Shown: positions 46,650 through 58,131 of the stretch, one piece after another
Layout: each line of letters begins with the position of its first letter
Position numbering within the stretch: the first letter of the stretch is position 1
The notes under the pieces: generated by a model
What the model saw: only the letters and a program-made list of their open reading frames with translations
Told to the model about the DNA's origin: nothing
Database searches by the model: none
Made by a program: the position numbers and the translations under genes
From: Botryotinia globosa
Taxonomy: Eukaryota > Ascomycota > Leotiomycetes > Helotiales > Sclerotiniaceae
Direction: 5' to 3'
NCBI GenBank assembly: GCA_014898425.1
Contig: RCSZ01000001.1
Location: 1,178,001-1,242,000, forward strand
DNA length: 64,000 nt

Positions 46650-48390
46650 TTACATCTTAACATCCTCATCCTCCCCCAAATCATCCATATGTTCCCGAGC
46701 CCACGGACTCCTCTTCCTGAGATCTCTCCCCCGTCTCCCCAACACAAACGGAATGGGCATTAACAGAATCGCCGCAAACCCCAATACGCTACCCGCCCAA
46801 TGCACACCCAATCCATTAAACATCTGCGTCCCAAACAACGGAAACGTCCCGCCGATAATATTTCTCGCAAAACACACTCCGGCTAACGCACTCGCCGCAT
46901 ACACTTTATACGTATCTTCGATATACATAAACGTCATTTGGATGATGGTATAGAAAGACCAACCATAGAATGCCGATGCGATGATCGGCACAATCCAGTG
47001 TACGGAACCGGGCTGGGCGGACCAGGCAAACCAGAAGAGAGAGATGGGGAAGACGACGGAGCCCACCATGCTGAGTTGCACGCGCGCTTCAGGGATATTC
47101 CGGATGCTTCCATCCTGAGATGTGACCTTGCGGAGATAGTACCGTTCTTGCCAGATGTGGGTGACCGGACCCAGGAGCGCCCCAACGCACACACCTAGGT
47201 TTGCAAGACCGGTTTGGATGGTATTGAAACCATAGCCATCGGAGAAGACGACGGTGAAGGCTCCATTGAAGAGAAATGCAATGCCGAAGAGATATCCGTT
47301 GTAAGCCGCGGTAAACAGGATGACGGGTTCGGTAAAGAGTAGACGAAATGGACGAGTGAGAGCGGTAGCAAATACTTGGGTAGCGGGTTGCGTACGCATG
47401 TCTAGTGGAACGTCAAGATTTTGATTTCCGGTTAGTTTGCGGAGACGAGCTGCACGACGACGAAGTAGCACGGAGTGTCGGGTTTCCTTTAGTGAGACGC
47501 ACAGGAGGAGGAAAAATCCGCCGGTGGCTCCGCACATACCCCAGAGAACACCGTGGAGCCCGTGTAGTTGGGCGATGAAAGAGAAGACGAAGACTCCACT
47601 TGCAGAGCCGCCAGCTGAGGTTACGGTGTAGACTGCCAAGGGCATACCAGTATGTTCGTGATGGAACATGTCGGCGATCGTTCCTCCAATGTTTGCTGAA
47701 AGTCGTTAGTTCGTGTACAGTGCTCGAGGATTTGCAATATAAAACTTACTGATTGATGCAGAAGCAAAGAATCCCGTGATAAATCTCAAGATAATGAATC
47801 CGGGGACATCATCTACCAAAGCAGTACCAATTAAGAGCAATGTAGTGATGAAGAAATTGGCTAGATATACAGGAGTTCTTCCATAGTACTCGCTCAGAGG
47901 TGCTAAAAGCATAGGTCCAAATCCCAAACCAAGCACATAGCAGACCAAAGGAAGTGTAGCAATTTCAGCTGAAGTACCGAACCTTTCCTCGAAGTCAGGG
48001 ATTGCAGGCGAGTAACCTGAAGCTATCCTGAAGAGCAGACATTAGAATTTTGTACAACTACGATGGCCTATGAATAATTTACCATAGACAACTAAAATTC
48101 GCAATTGTCAAAGATAGAACAATCGACCATTTTCTCAGCGAAGTCCAATTGAGAGGATTTTCTGGATCGTTTGGGACGAATTCAACCAAATCCGCATCCT
48201 GCTCTACGTTTTCTCGACGATCTTCGTGTCGAATTTTGTCCTCTACCTTTTCGACATCAGTATCACTCGGAGTGGAAGGAGGAAGATCGCGAATCTCTGA
48301 TTGTCTCATAGTTCTCGTTTGCTCAATGAGAAAAACGTGTGAAGTTGGGATCAAATTATACCAAGCTTTTGCTAAGGCATCGATGGGCAT
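46650..48390 (-). CDS. MFS transporter, DHA1-type multidrug/polyamine family
   Basis: Exons 48390-48083, 48027-47750, 47695-46650 on the minus strand, 543 residues. A charged cytosolic N-terminus of about 85 residues ends in DPENPLNWTSLRKW, the typical entry to TM1 in fungal DHA1 pumps. The TM2-TM4 part carries LAPLSEYYGRTPVYLANFF (motif A, usually G.L.DR.GRR) and LRFITGFFASASI (around motif C). The second half has another six membrane segments and ends in a basic-acidic tail (LGRRGRDLRKRSPWAREHMD). Such proteins are plasma-membrane proton antiporters for drugs, polyamines or toxins, but the substrate is not predictable here. Start choice: the first ATG in frame at 48390. An internal ATG about 27 codons later is possible. 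No transcription factor or biosynthetic gene is adjacent. Confidence 0.9.
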
Positions 48391-49901
48391 TGGCACTTTA
48401 TAGGGAAAGATATGATTGATCTAGGAAATCCACCGAATGCTGGGGAATCAAATCAAGAAACGGGATATTCCCAATTACCCCACAAGGAACGGATATCCCG
48501 TGCCGGTAACCTTAGTAGATAAGGGAAAAGCTTGCCACTTACGACATTGATTGATCTGCCGTTATACGATGAATTCCAAAAATGAGTTTACGTACTGATT
48601 CTTGAACCCATGAGAGGAATCGGGTCTGAGATTCTAACAACAAATGTCTAGTCTCATGTTACTTACTTTTCTTTGAATTTCATCATATCATTGTGTGCAG
48701 ATCGTTGATGCGGCTACTTTAAATGGTTGAGTATCGATGGACGGCTCGACACTTCCGTAATCTTTCCTAAGATTGAATAACTTCATGACAGATCATCTCT
48801 CGGAGAGGAAAAGTTGTTACGTGCGTTGTTGTTGCAAGAATCTCTATCTCAAAAGTATGCGGGGCCTACATATCCTACGGCCTGCCTAAGGGTTGTTTGA
48901 TTGCACTGAAGACTTCCTTGGTGGAAAAAATTGATCAGATCTTCGATGGCTAGCGAGTCGCGGATGTCCAATACTAGCCATCCGGCCACTAGTATTGAAC
49001 AGTGCCAAATTGAGACCTGAGGAGTGACCGAGTACAGTAGAATATGGAACTCATTAGACTACTTCGTCACTAGTTTCCAGTGAAAATTAGACTTTCGAGC
49101 ATAGATGCATTGGCATTTCTATAGCCCTTCTCCTCATCAGACCCCAATATTGAAAGACTTCGGCTTTTCTACTGGCAAACAAATAGAATAAAAGACTGTT
49201 GTTCCAGCATTTAGTTTCAACTGAGCTTGTAATTGATTCGTAATACACAAAGCAGTTGCTAGTGGAGAGCTTGGTGAGTTCGAATTTGAGTCATTTAACA
49301 AATGATTGAACGGAGCATATATGATATGTACATACATGCGTCTCGCTTAGATCCCCACAGAGAGGAAATCTTGGAATATGTACGGGGTATACATATTTGG
49401 AGCGGAACCAGTCAATGCGCTTGAATTACTTGGAATGGGGAGATGGACAATGGACATATATTCGACTAAGAGTGAAGTAGTGGTTCCGCTCCGAATATCA
49501 ACCGCTTTCGGACCGAAAGAATAATTTCTGCAACGATGGCCACCCGCAATATCCATCAATTCCCGTGGGGTTGTTTTGGGGAAAAATCAATCAAGCTCCA
49601 AAGATTCCCACATATTCCCACACCGAAAGAATGACCCCAAGGAATGATAGAAATCATTTGAGTCGTCATGGAGAGTAGGGTTCAGCCATTCGATGATCGG
49701 TGATTTATGATCATGCATCTGTAGAGGGGAGATCATATCCGTTTTTGTATTGAATTGTGTGACAAGCGAAAATGGATCAATATAATTCCCTTGTTCGCCT
49801 ACCACTTCGTGAGCACCCTAATTATTATTATTAGCATCGGCACTTGTCTTGAGGTCAGTTGGACTTCTCTCTCATACAATCGCACTAGTTACGTGTCAGT
49901 A
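48391..49901. other. Intergenic, nothing recognised
   Basis: About 1.5 kb holding the MFS promoter and the 3' flank of the F-box-like gene. Short frames only. Confidence 0.5.
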
Positions 49902-51671
49902 TTAACATCTACAACCATCAATTGCATGGCGACCTGCTGTGGTTAAAGTTGATCCCTCATTATGGACCGTGCAGTATCCTCCATTGCAGATCTTGCATCT
50001 CAACTGAGTCTTCTGTATACATTCGTGACACTACCACACCATTAGCGAAGAATCCCATAACCAGTTCTCGTGTTGTCTTACATTGAGTCCGCAAAATAAG
50101 CAACTTTTTGAGACGCCAAACTATGAGTTTTCGTTAGTTGATCTCCGTGAAGTTTGACAACGTCAGATTCTAGATATACAATTGTTGAAAGATTGAAAAT
50201 AATTGAGATGCCCTAAGAATGAAGCACGGAATGGATAACTTGGTGCTTCTTTTTTCCCACGGTGAAATTGCTTTAATTCCACATCCTCCTGCTTCTATCA
50301 CGAGACATCATGGCAGATAGTAGACAATCTCTAACACAAAAATCCATATGTACCTTGCTAGATTCCGCTTCAGGCACCATGGAAGGCAATAATGGAGAAC
50401 TACTGGTACTACTGATTGTTTGAGTTCCTTCAAAACAATCCTCGCACCACCACTTGCGACAAGCTTCGCAGTACCGGGTTCGTAGACAATCCACGCAACG
50501 AACCATCAGCTTTTCTCGAGTTAAGGATCCTTCGAATGGTGTTTTTGCTGCCTTGGCAGTAGACATATGAAGAGGGACAGGTGACAAGAGTGGAAATGAG
50601 CCCATGGGCGACTGTCCAAAAATTGAAGCATTTTTAGCAGTTCCACAGCCGCTGCAATCACCTAGAAGATGAGTCGCTACACGCGCACCGTCAATGCGAT
50701 TTTGCGTATGGTCATACCATGGACCAGGACTGTCCGATGGTAAGCTTGCAGAGTGACGAGGTCCCTTGCAAAGAACAGCATCAAAACTGATGATCCCCTC
50801 ACAATAGGTCATAGTATCTGCCCAGTCATTGTGGATGGGTTTTGGGAACCTGTTCCCAAATTCCGGGTGCCCAACTTCACCTCCTCCACGCAATACACTC
50901 TCTCCTAAAGCATCTTCGGATCTTCGATTCCAGTGCATTCCAAGATTTGTTCCTGGAGACCTCACTCCGTAATTGGGAATTGTGTCTATAGGCGCGATAC
51001 CGGCAGGGTACCTATTCACATGCCTTCGACGTTTCACAACTTGCGGAGCATCCTTGCAACCAAAGATGTATAGCCCTTGAAGCCGAGGAGTATTGTTCGG
51101 TCTCGAAGGGCGACACGAATATTTGAGCGCACCTCTCAGTTTCCCTTCGTTAAGATTTTGTACTTCGCGGATTGATAAGATGCGGACATTGTACGAATCG
51201 TTCAAGATGATTTCGCTTACCAAGTCGGAAGGGACTGAAAGGCCGTCCAGTATCAAAGTTTCCACATCAAGTAGTAGATTTCGACGGCGGAGGTGATTGA
51301 AGATGCCTCTCAGTGGGCCACCATAAAAGCTATGAACATGTCAATATACAGTATTTCTGAGCTGGGGTTGACAAAACGGACTCATCTTCTGTTACATTCT
51401 CATCTAGTTGTACATTCCTCCAGTTATGTCCTCCATTGCCAATTGATCCAACTCCGGCCCTTGCAGATTCGACGTCTGAGAGCTTCAAATAACGGAAAAC
51501 ATGAGGGGTCTCGTGAATGAGCTCTTTGAAAGATTTCGAGGTAGCTCCGAGGGCTAAAAGGGAAGAAATTGGGAGATAAGGAGTAGTTTGATAAAGAATC
51601 AAAGTATTTGATAATAATTGCAAGAGATGAGATGGTAAGCTATCTGTAGTATCTTGAGATGCGAACTCCAT
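49902..51671 (-). CDS. F-box-like protein with Cys-rich zinc-binding C-terminus
   Basis: Four exons on the minus strand: 51671-51382, 51329-50354, 50120-50082, 50012-49902, 471 residues. Residues about 8-65 look F-box-like (LPSHLLQLLSNTLILYQ, SSLLALGATSKSFKELI, HVFRYLKLS). The middle is rich in basic and loop segments (LYIFGCKDAPQVVKRRRHV, LKYSCRPSRP). The C-terminus has cysteine pairs: GDCSGCG, VRCVDCLRTRYCEACRKWW, CEDCFEG, then CLFCG from the 39-nt exon and LRCKICNGGYCTVH and CRC from the last exon, enough for at least two zinc sites. The last two exons are easily missed because the reading frame of exon 2 stays open 27 codons past its true donor. F-box proteins are substrate adaptors of SCF ubiquitin ligases; target unknown. 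The intron 1 donor is GTCCGT, less usual. The 233-nt intron 2 is long. Confidence 0.75.
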
Positions 51672-52377
51672 TGAAGTACTTCTTGAGTCTAGGAGAAGAG
51701 GTATCTCTTGATATGAGGAATTCAAGATGTCCTAATATCTCTGAAACGAACTGGACAAGCTGATGAAGTAATCAGATAAACCAAATGTGAACACTATTGA
51801 GTGAAGTACTAGGGAATTAAAGATCGATTTCTCAAGCCTTGGAAGTTAGTCAGGTGCTAATGCTAGCGCCACTTAGGCTAGCTTGCCACCGCCACAGATG
51901 AGGTGACCCGAATACAAAAATCGAGATGTACCGAACATTCTTCAATCTCCCAGTCCAGCTTCAACAACTAATAAATGGTCTTTCAGAAGTATCGATTGCA
52001 CAATCCATCATTTCGACCTTGACAATCAAAACTATCCACTTTTCAGCCTTTGTGCTTTGGAGTTACAGGGGTTTCTGCAGATCAGGTCTCGAGTAGCCAC
52101 ACTAGCCACAGTCGGAATCACGTCCCCTTATCGATAAGAACCTAACAGGGATTATATTCGGCATAGAAGGATCCAGCATTATCTGACATATCAATCAACA
52201 AGTTTCTACAATACAGTACAGTTCAGTACTACTCCGAGTGCATATATTCAGAGCTCTTTTGACATACAAAATCAAAGAGTTGGACGATTTCTTTGATACA
52301 TACCATTGAGAATAAAGTGTTTCGAGTTACCTTGAGAAAGCTCACTATAACAGGTTCTTGCCGTGTTGTTCATCCAC
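51672..52377. other. Divergent promoter region
   Basis: About 700 bases between the F-box-like gene and the UFD1-like gene. No element stands out. Confidence 0.55.
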
Positions 52378-54759
52378 ATGATGGCAGCAACTCCAGACAT
52401 TTCTTTGACATGGTCATCGGTCTATAAAGTCGCCCCAAAAGACAATGTCTCTCTACCCGGAGACAAGATACTACTGCCCCAATCTGCTCTGGAACAACTA
52501 TTATCGGCCTCCACAGTTACAGTCAATTCTAACAGTCGCTCAAATAATGTCGCATTCGATCCATTCAATCCATATTCATTGGCAGCGGCTCGCATAGAAC
52601 AGTCACAATGGAGAGATACCCAACAACAACTTCCCCATCCTCTCACGTTTAGACTCGTCAACTCGAAGAATGGCAATGTCGTATATGCAGGAATTCGAGA
52701 GTTCTCGGCAGATGAAGGAGAAGTTGTCCTGAGTTCATTTTTGCTAGAGGCATTGGGTATCACTGCGCCCATACGAAAACCAACACCACCAAGTCCAAAG
52801 GCAGAAAGCAGGATAGGATCGCCGGATACGCCTATAGATCTTACAGATAATCCTGCAATCGACCTCGCGGGTGACGAGATGATAGACCTTACAGGCGAAA
52901 CCGAAGAACCGGCGCAGATCACAGTGCATGCGAAACAATTATCCAAAGGTACATACGTGAGGTTAAGGCCATTGGAGGCTGGTTATAATCCCGAGGATTG
53001 GAAATCATTGCTCGAAAAACACATGCGAGAAAATTTTACAACTTTAACAAAAGGTGAAATATTGATGGTTCGGGGTTCAAAGTCGGAGGAATTTCGGTTT
53101 CTGATTGATAGGTTTGCGCCAGAAGGAGATGCTGTTTGCGTCGTTGATACGGACCTAGAGGTCGATATTGAGGCTTTGAATGAAGAACAAGCTCGAGAAA
53201 CCTTGAAGCAAATCATGTCAAAGGCACAAAAAGCTCCAGGAACGGCCCAAGGAAGTTCAATCGGCGGAGAATTAGATCTATGGAAAGCTTTACAAGGACA
53301 GGTCGCAGAAGGTGATTATGTCGACTATACTTTACCTTCATGGGATCGATCAAATGGCCTTGACATTGAGCTTTCGCTCGAGGACGATAGTGATGGTGAT
53401 GTGGAGATATTCGTTAGTCCTCAATCAGCTCATCAAAGAGCAAAACCACGAGAAGATGAACATGTTCTCGGAGATTTCTCAAGTGACACAATTAAGAGAA
53501 TAACCATACAACAATCAAATGTGGGATTAGACGGAGCTGATGCCATATTGATTTCCGTATACTGCCGAGGAACCGGAGCAGGTTCTGAGCCATCGTATGG
53601 ACCACGGAAGTATTCCATTAGAGTTAAATCGCTTGAAAAAGGGGCAGGCAATGGGGCCCCAGGCAACCCAATCTCGCTTGTAGAAGATACCGAAATGCAT
53701 GGATCTGATGAGGAGCAGTGTAAAAATTGTCATCAATGGGTACCAAAGCGGACAATGATGCTTCATGAGAATTTTTGTCTTCGCAATAATATATCATGCC
53801 CTCATTGCGATAGCGTCTTTCAGAAGAAATCTCCAGAATGGTTGAATCATTGGCATTGTCCTCATGACTCGGCCCATGGAAATTCATCAGAGAGCAAAAG
53901 CAAGCACGACTCTGTATTTCACGAAGCCCGGCAATGTCCCAATTGCCCTTACGAAGCAACAAACTTAAGGGATCTTGCTACTCACCGTACATCTGTATGT
54001 CCTGGCAAGATCATTCTATGTCAATTTTGCCATCTTGACGTTCCTCAAGAGGGCGACCCCTTTGATCCGTCCCCCGAAAGTCTTATTTCTGGACTTACAG
54101 CACACGAGCTTGCAGATGGAGCTCGAACTACGGAATGTCACCTCTGCAGCAAAATCGTTCGACTTCGGGATATGTCCACTCATCTTAAACACCACGAACT
54201 AGAAAAGAATAGCCGATTTAAACCGGCAATCTGTAGAAACGCCATCTGTGGTAGAACTTTGGAGGGCGTTGGTAAGAATGGGGAAGTGGGCGCTGGATCG
54301 AGAATGGGCCAAGGACCTGGTAATGATTTGGGTCTTTGCAGTATCTGCTTCGGTCCATTATACGCTAGTATGCACGACCCATTAGGAAAGGCAATGAAAC
54401 GCCGCGTAGAGCGAAGGTATTTGAGTCAGATGATTACGGGATGCGGCAAGAAATGGTGTACCAACATATACTGCAAGACTGCAAGGGCGAAAGAAGCAAA
54501 GGGACCTCAAGCAACCCTAGCGATGAAAGATGCCCTGCCTCTTATTCAACCATTAGTAGCCCAAATAGAGGATAAGACTGAACCGATGTATTTCTGCGTC
54601 GACGAAGGAAATCAGAAGAGGAGAAATCTGGCTGAAATGTTGGCCATGGAGCCTGGAGGTTGGGAGTTGGAGTGGTGTATTGCGGCTTGTGAGGCGGAGG
54701 GTGCAAATCTTGATAAGGCCAGGACATGGCTATCCAATTGGGCTCCTAAGAAAGCTTGA
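52378..54759 (+). CDS. UFD1-domain protein with TRAF-like zinc fingers
   Basis: Single exon, 793 residues (ATG at 52378; a second ATG follows directly). Residues about 15-250 match the Ufd1 double-psi barrel region: DKILLPQSALEQLL, HPLTFRLVN, EGEVVLSSFLLEALGI, then VHAKQLSKGTYVRLRPLEAG and FTTLTKGEILMV. After a divergent central part (residues 250-440) come several Cys/His groups (CKNCHQWVPKRTMMLHENFC, CPHCDSVFQKK, CPNCPYEATNL, CHLCSKIVRLRDMSTHLKHH) like TRAF-type fingers. The last 45 residues (LEWCIAACEAEGANLDKART and WLSNWAPKKA) resemble a UBA-type helical module. Ufd1 binds polyubiquitin and Cdc48/p97. This longer fungal form is probably a Cdc48-linked adaptor, distinct from the short essential Ufd1. 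Role inferred. Confidence 0.85.
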   Translation: MMAATPDISLTWSSVYKVAPKDNVSLPGDKILLPQSALEQLLSASTVTVNSNSRSNNVAFDPFNPYSLAAARIEQSQWRDTQQQLPHPLTFRLVNSKNGNVVYAGIREFSADEGEVVLSSFLLEALGITAPIRKPTPPSPKAESRIGSPDTPIDLTDNPAIDLAGDEMIDLTGETEEPAQITVHAKQLSKGTYVRLRPLEAGYNPEDWKSLLEKHMRENFTTLTKGEILMVRGSKSEEFRFLIDRFAPEGDAVCVVDTDLEVDIEALNEEQARETLKQIMSKAQKAPGTAQGSSIGGELDLWKALQGQVAEGDYVDYTLPSWDRSNGLDIELSLEDDSDGDVEIFVSPQSAHQRAKPREDEHVLGDFSSDTIKRITIQQSNVGLDGADAILISVYCRGTGAGSEPSYGPRKYSIRVKSLEKGAGNGAPGNPISLVEDTEMHGSDEEQCKNCHQWVPKRTMMLHENFCLRNNISCPHCDSVFQKKSPEWLNHWHCPHDSAHGNSSESKSKHDSVFHEARQCPNCPYEATNLRDLATHRTSVCPGKIILCQFCHLDVPQEGDPFDPSPESLISGLTAHELADGARTTECHLCSKIVRLRDMSTHLKHHELEKNSRFKPAICRNAICGRTLEGVGKNGEVGAGSRMGQGPGNDLGLCSICFGPLYASMHDPLGKAMKRRVERRYLSQMITGCGKKWCTNIYCKTARAKEAKGPQATLAMKDALPLIQPLVAQIEDKTEPMYFCVDEGNQKRRNLAEMLAMEPGGWELEWCIAACEAEGANLDKARTWLSNWAPKKA

Positions 54760-55353
54760 TAGGGTTTGTATCTGGAAGGTGTCTTGGTATAGGTGGGTGT
54801 AGGTGCAAGGAGTGGAGCATAGCATGGTACTGATTGCATAAGTAAGGGAGTTTTGGTGGTTGATGATGATACGATATGATACCAATTTATAGACCAGATT
54901 TTATTGTGCGCACATAAATATACATGGTCGGCGTAGCGTTAGTTAGAGATAGACCGAATTGATCAACAATTTACTGCTACTACATAAATATACATTTTTG
55001 TCTCATATCATTAAAAAAGTGCCAAATTTGCCAATCAGACACTCTGAAAGTTCATTGAACACAAGATGACTCCGAATCTCTGAGCATGGACAAGATTTAT
55101 AAACATTTTTAAGATTATTATTTTGTGCAATGGAAATTCGACATCCAGGTATTGAACTCGTTTATTGCAAAGCAGTAGAGATCTTTTCTATATAATACAA
55201 GTAAATGTCTTGCCAAATACATAGCAACAAAATACACCCAGTGATCTATATATAGGCAGTAGCGCATAAGCGCCATGAAAGCAAAAGGGTATCTCGAATC
55301 CAGCAAAACGCCATATATATCATTTTTCGCAAACCATATTCCTACAATGCATA
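54760..55353. other. Convergent intergenic
   Basis: About 600 bases of AT-rich 3' flanks between the UFD1-like and MutL-type genes. No supported gene. Confidence 0.55.
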
Positions 55354-58131
55354 TCAAGCACCACTAAGCGACTCCAGTCCACCAGATAAAAATTCCACAT
55401 CGCACTTCTCCCCTCTATCCGACTTCATCCATGCTTCAACTACATGACACAATTTCTTTCCCACAGCATCTCTATCTATAGTAGTCATCTCAAGACCACG
55501 AGCTTGAGTCCCGCGGCGAACATACGTATCCTGCGTTGATGTCTCCATGACAAGTTTGGAGATTCCAGCCATATCACTTTGAACCGTCTGAAGAAGTCGA
55601 TGAATTTGTAAGTCTGCAGGTATCGATTCTAGGGGAAGGCGTAAAGTTTGAGCTCGCTTCAACTTCCGAGGGCCTCCCGTGATGCTCGAGAGAACGGAAA
55701 ATGATTTCTGTCGCTTCATCAAGTAACCTCGAGGATCGCTATCTGGAATAGTGGTATAGACCGCTTCGTTGTTTGCAGACGAAGAACTCTCTCCTAGACT
55801 CTCTTGAGACATCTCGAGGCTGGCCAAAGCAGCATTGTAGCGATTTTTGTGAGGGGATGGCCGAGAAGACGCTTGGCTTGTAGCGGGCGGCTGTTGGAAT
55901 GCTTCTCGCATAGCTTGGAGCTCATCCTTGCGACGTCGAGTGGCACTCTCCTTTCTATGTTCAAAGTCCATAGCCCACTCCAAATCTAGGTTTGACTGCT
56001 GTGTTTGTGCTTCCAGTACTGGACGTGCAGTCGCAGTGGGTTGATCGCACGCTTCTCTTTGTATTCGAAAGGACTGATAAGGAGCTCCTAATTGTGTTTG
56101 AACATGACCAGATGATACACTATTATAATGCGGTGTTCGAGAAGGAGGTACAAATGGGTTGTTAGGTACTCGACCTCTTGTTTGCTTCTGCAGTTGCGCG
56201 TTTGGAGATGTACTTGGTGGCGACATTAATGGGTTTCTAACGAAATTTGTAGTGGTGATAAACCCATTACTGTTGAAACGATCATGCGAAGGCTGAACTA
56301 CTGGTACATCGCTTTCTGTTATTGGATCTGATTGATCGGCTGGAGTCATAGGGTTACCGTGCATGCGGCTCTTAAAATTGGAGTGTGAATGTAGAACAGC
56401 TACGCCGGTACCAACTTCGCCAAAGTGACTAGCTTGTACTGGTGAAATGGCATTAGTAACTACGCGTGGCGACACGGATGGAACTAAACTATTTCCGATC
56501 GAATCAAGCGATATTGCTGAACTAGATTTTGCGCTGGTAACGTCTGGATTTGTGTTGGTTGGAGCAGTCATTTTTGCAATAACCCAAGGATTCAACTCCT
56601 TAGAAACAGACAGTCGATTGCTGTTTGGGTCAAGTTGCTTCTGCGATTTATTGACAGAGGTTCGAGGATTAAAATCATCTGTATATTCTGTGTAATCGTG
56701 AGACATATCACTTCCCCATTTTCGCTTCCCTCCGAGGGTGGTTGCTTTATCCAAAAGTTCACAATGATCAGGCCCTGTGATATTCAACGTATCACCTGCG
56801 GTATTGGGACAGACTTCGGACATGGTCTTGGAATTTGAAATTGTGATAGGGGCTAGAGATATATTATTATTGGGCGTTGATGAGGCGTTTACAACACTTG
56901 AGGGTGGTGGAGAATCCTGTTGCGGAGTTCGGGCAAGAAGTATATCGAATCCAGTGGGCAGGGTCACAGTATTGTTTCTTGCTACTTTAGACTTGACTGT
57001 ATCGCAATCTCCGTAAAAATTATTGAACATCTTCTCCGCCGCTTGTAACACAAGCGTTTCATTCTCGAAAATGATATCGTCCTTGGCGGGTTCAACATTG
57101 GGATCATAACTTGCTTTCGGACAAGCAATATTGAGACGCATGAACGGATTCTTGAGTTGTTCTGAAGGAGCCCCGAAAGCCAGCCTACTTCGAAGATATC
57201 TCTTGAAAATGATTGTAATTTTCTTCATGGTCCCTTTGTCGGAGGCTACTGGCCTGGAATCAACGGAGAAATATTGTCCGTATCCAATTTTACTCTGCTC
57301 TGCATCAGGTCGGGGGAGGAAAGCTTCAAGACGAAAATGAGAAGTTGCCGCGTCGCTCGCAGGATTGACATCGGCTGGGATATCCGCGGCTTCGGATGTA
57401 TCATTTTCATGATTGGGAGATTCAGGGAATATCATCGATGCTTCAAAACATTGGAGAGCAGCTTCTCGGCCAATGACAAGAGATACCGAATCTTTGATAC
57501 CAATATTTAGACGAGGTGAGTATGACCATGCACCTTTGGTACCCTTTACAATCTTCAGGGTGAGCTTTACTGAAATTCGTGCTAGGGCGTACCTCCGTAT
57601 CAACTCTTGGATTTTGCCGATCGTTCTCGGGGCTTCTTTCAGGGCTGTTTGTTTTCTAACAGGTAGCTTTGACATAAAGTTCATCACACAAACTGTTGTT
57701 CCAGTCGGATGTGAACTTCGAGATTGTGATTGAATCCCACCCAGTGCCTTCAATTTCACACACGTTGCAACTGGTTGTCCATCCATCTTAGTGGTTATCG
57801 AGACATCACCAAGTTGACAAGCCGATGCTAGTGCCTCTCCTCGAAATCCCAAACTTCTGCCGCCTATATTTCTGAGCTCCGTAAAGGTTGTCAATTTAGA
57901 AGTGTGGCCGCGTCTGCCTAATGCATCAAGATCATCAGGTTGGATACCATGACCGTTATCACGAACTTCTATTTTATCAATGGTATTATGAGAAATAAGA
58001 ATATCAATGCTCGTAGCTTTGGCATCAAGGGCATTGTCAAGGAGCTCCTTGATGAGAGATGTAGGTGTGGTAAGAACCTGAGATGAACCCAGGAGATGAA
58101 TTGTTGAGTCTGATAATTGCTTGATTGCCAT
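55354..58131 (-). CDS. MLH2: MutL-family mismatch repair protein, MLH2/PMS1(human) type
   Basis: Single exon on the minus strand, 925 residues from the ATG at 58131. The N-terminal GHKL ATPase is complete: catalytic Glu in SLIKELLDNALDAKAT (about residues 26-40), DNGHGI (58-63), LGFRGEALAS (94-103), HPTGTTVCV and the transducer motif LPVRKQ. The closest resemblance from memory is human PMS1 / yeast Mlh2, which pair with MLH1 and modulate mismatch repair or gene-conversion tract length in the nucleus. Residues about 380-830 are low-complexity Ser/Asn/Pro-rich and there is no DQHAADE-like endonuclease motif, as expected for Mlh2 rather than Pms1 or Mlh3. It lacks introns. VAS1 is transcribed divergently 587 bases away. 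Confidence 0.88.
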   Translation of the reverse strand: MAIKQLSDSTIHLLGSSQVLTTPTSLIKELLDNALDAKATSIDILISHNTIDKIEVRDNGHGIQPDDLDALGRRGHTSKLTTFTELRNIGGRSLGFRGEALASACQLGDVSITTKMDGQPVATCVKLKALGGIQSQSRSSHPTGTTVCVMNFMSKLPVRKQTALKEAPRTIGKIQELIRRYALARISVKLTLKIVKGTKGAWSYSPRLNIGIKDSVSLVIGREAALQCFEASMIFPESPNHENDTSEAADIPADVNPASDAATSHFRLEAFLPRPDAEQSKIGYGQYFSVDSRPVASDKGTMKKITIIFKRYLRSRLAFGAPSEQLKNPFMRLNIACPKASYDPNVEPAKDDIIFENETLVLQAAEKMFNNFYGDCDTVKSKVARNNTVTLPTGFDILLARTPQQDSPPPSSVVNASSTPNNNISLAPITISNSKTMSEVCPNTAGDTLNITGPDHCELLDKATTLGGKRKWGSDMSHDYTEYTDDFNPRTSVNKSQKQLDPNSNRLSVSKELNPWVIAKMTAPTNTNPDVTSAKSSSAISLDSIGNSLVPSVSPRVVTNAISPVQASHFGEVGTGVAVLHSHSNFKSRMHGNPMTPADQSDPITESDVPVVQPSHDRFNSNGFITTTNFVRNPLMSPPSTSPNAQLQKQTRGRVPNNPFVPPSRTPHYNSVSSGHVQTQLGAPYQSFRIQREACDQPTATARPVLEAQTQQSNLDLEWAMDFEHRKESATRRRKDELQAMREAFQQPPATSQASSRPSPHKNRYNAALASLEMSQESLGESSSSANNEAVYTTIPDSDPRGYLMKRQKSFSVLSSITGGPRKLKRAQTLRLPLESIPADLQIHRLLQTVQSDMAGISKLVMETSTQDTYVRRGTQARGLEMTTIDRDAVGKKLCHVVEAWMKSDRGEKCDVEFLSGGLESLSGA

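Noticed and set aside
46650..49902. Secondary-metabolite cluster around the MFS transporter
   Set aside because: Neighbours are AMS1, an F-box-like gene and a UFD1-like gene; no synthase, tailoring enzyme or cluster regulator is present.
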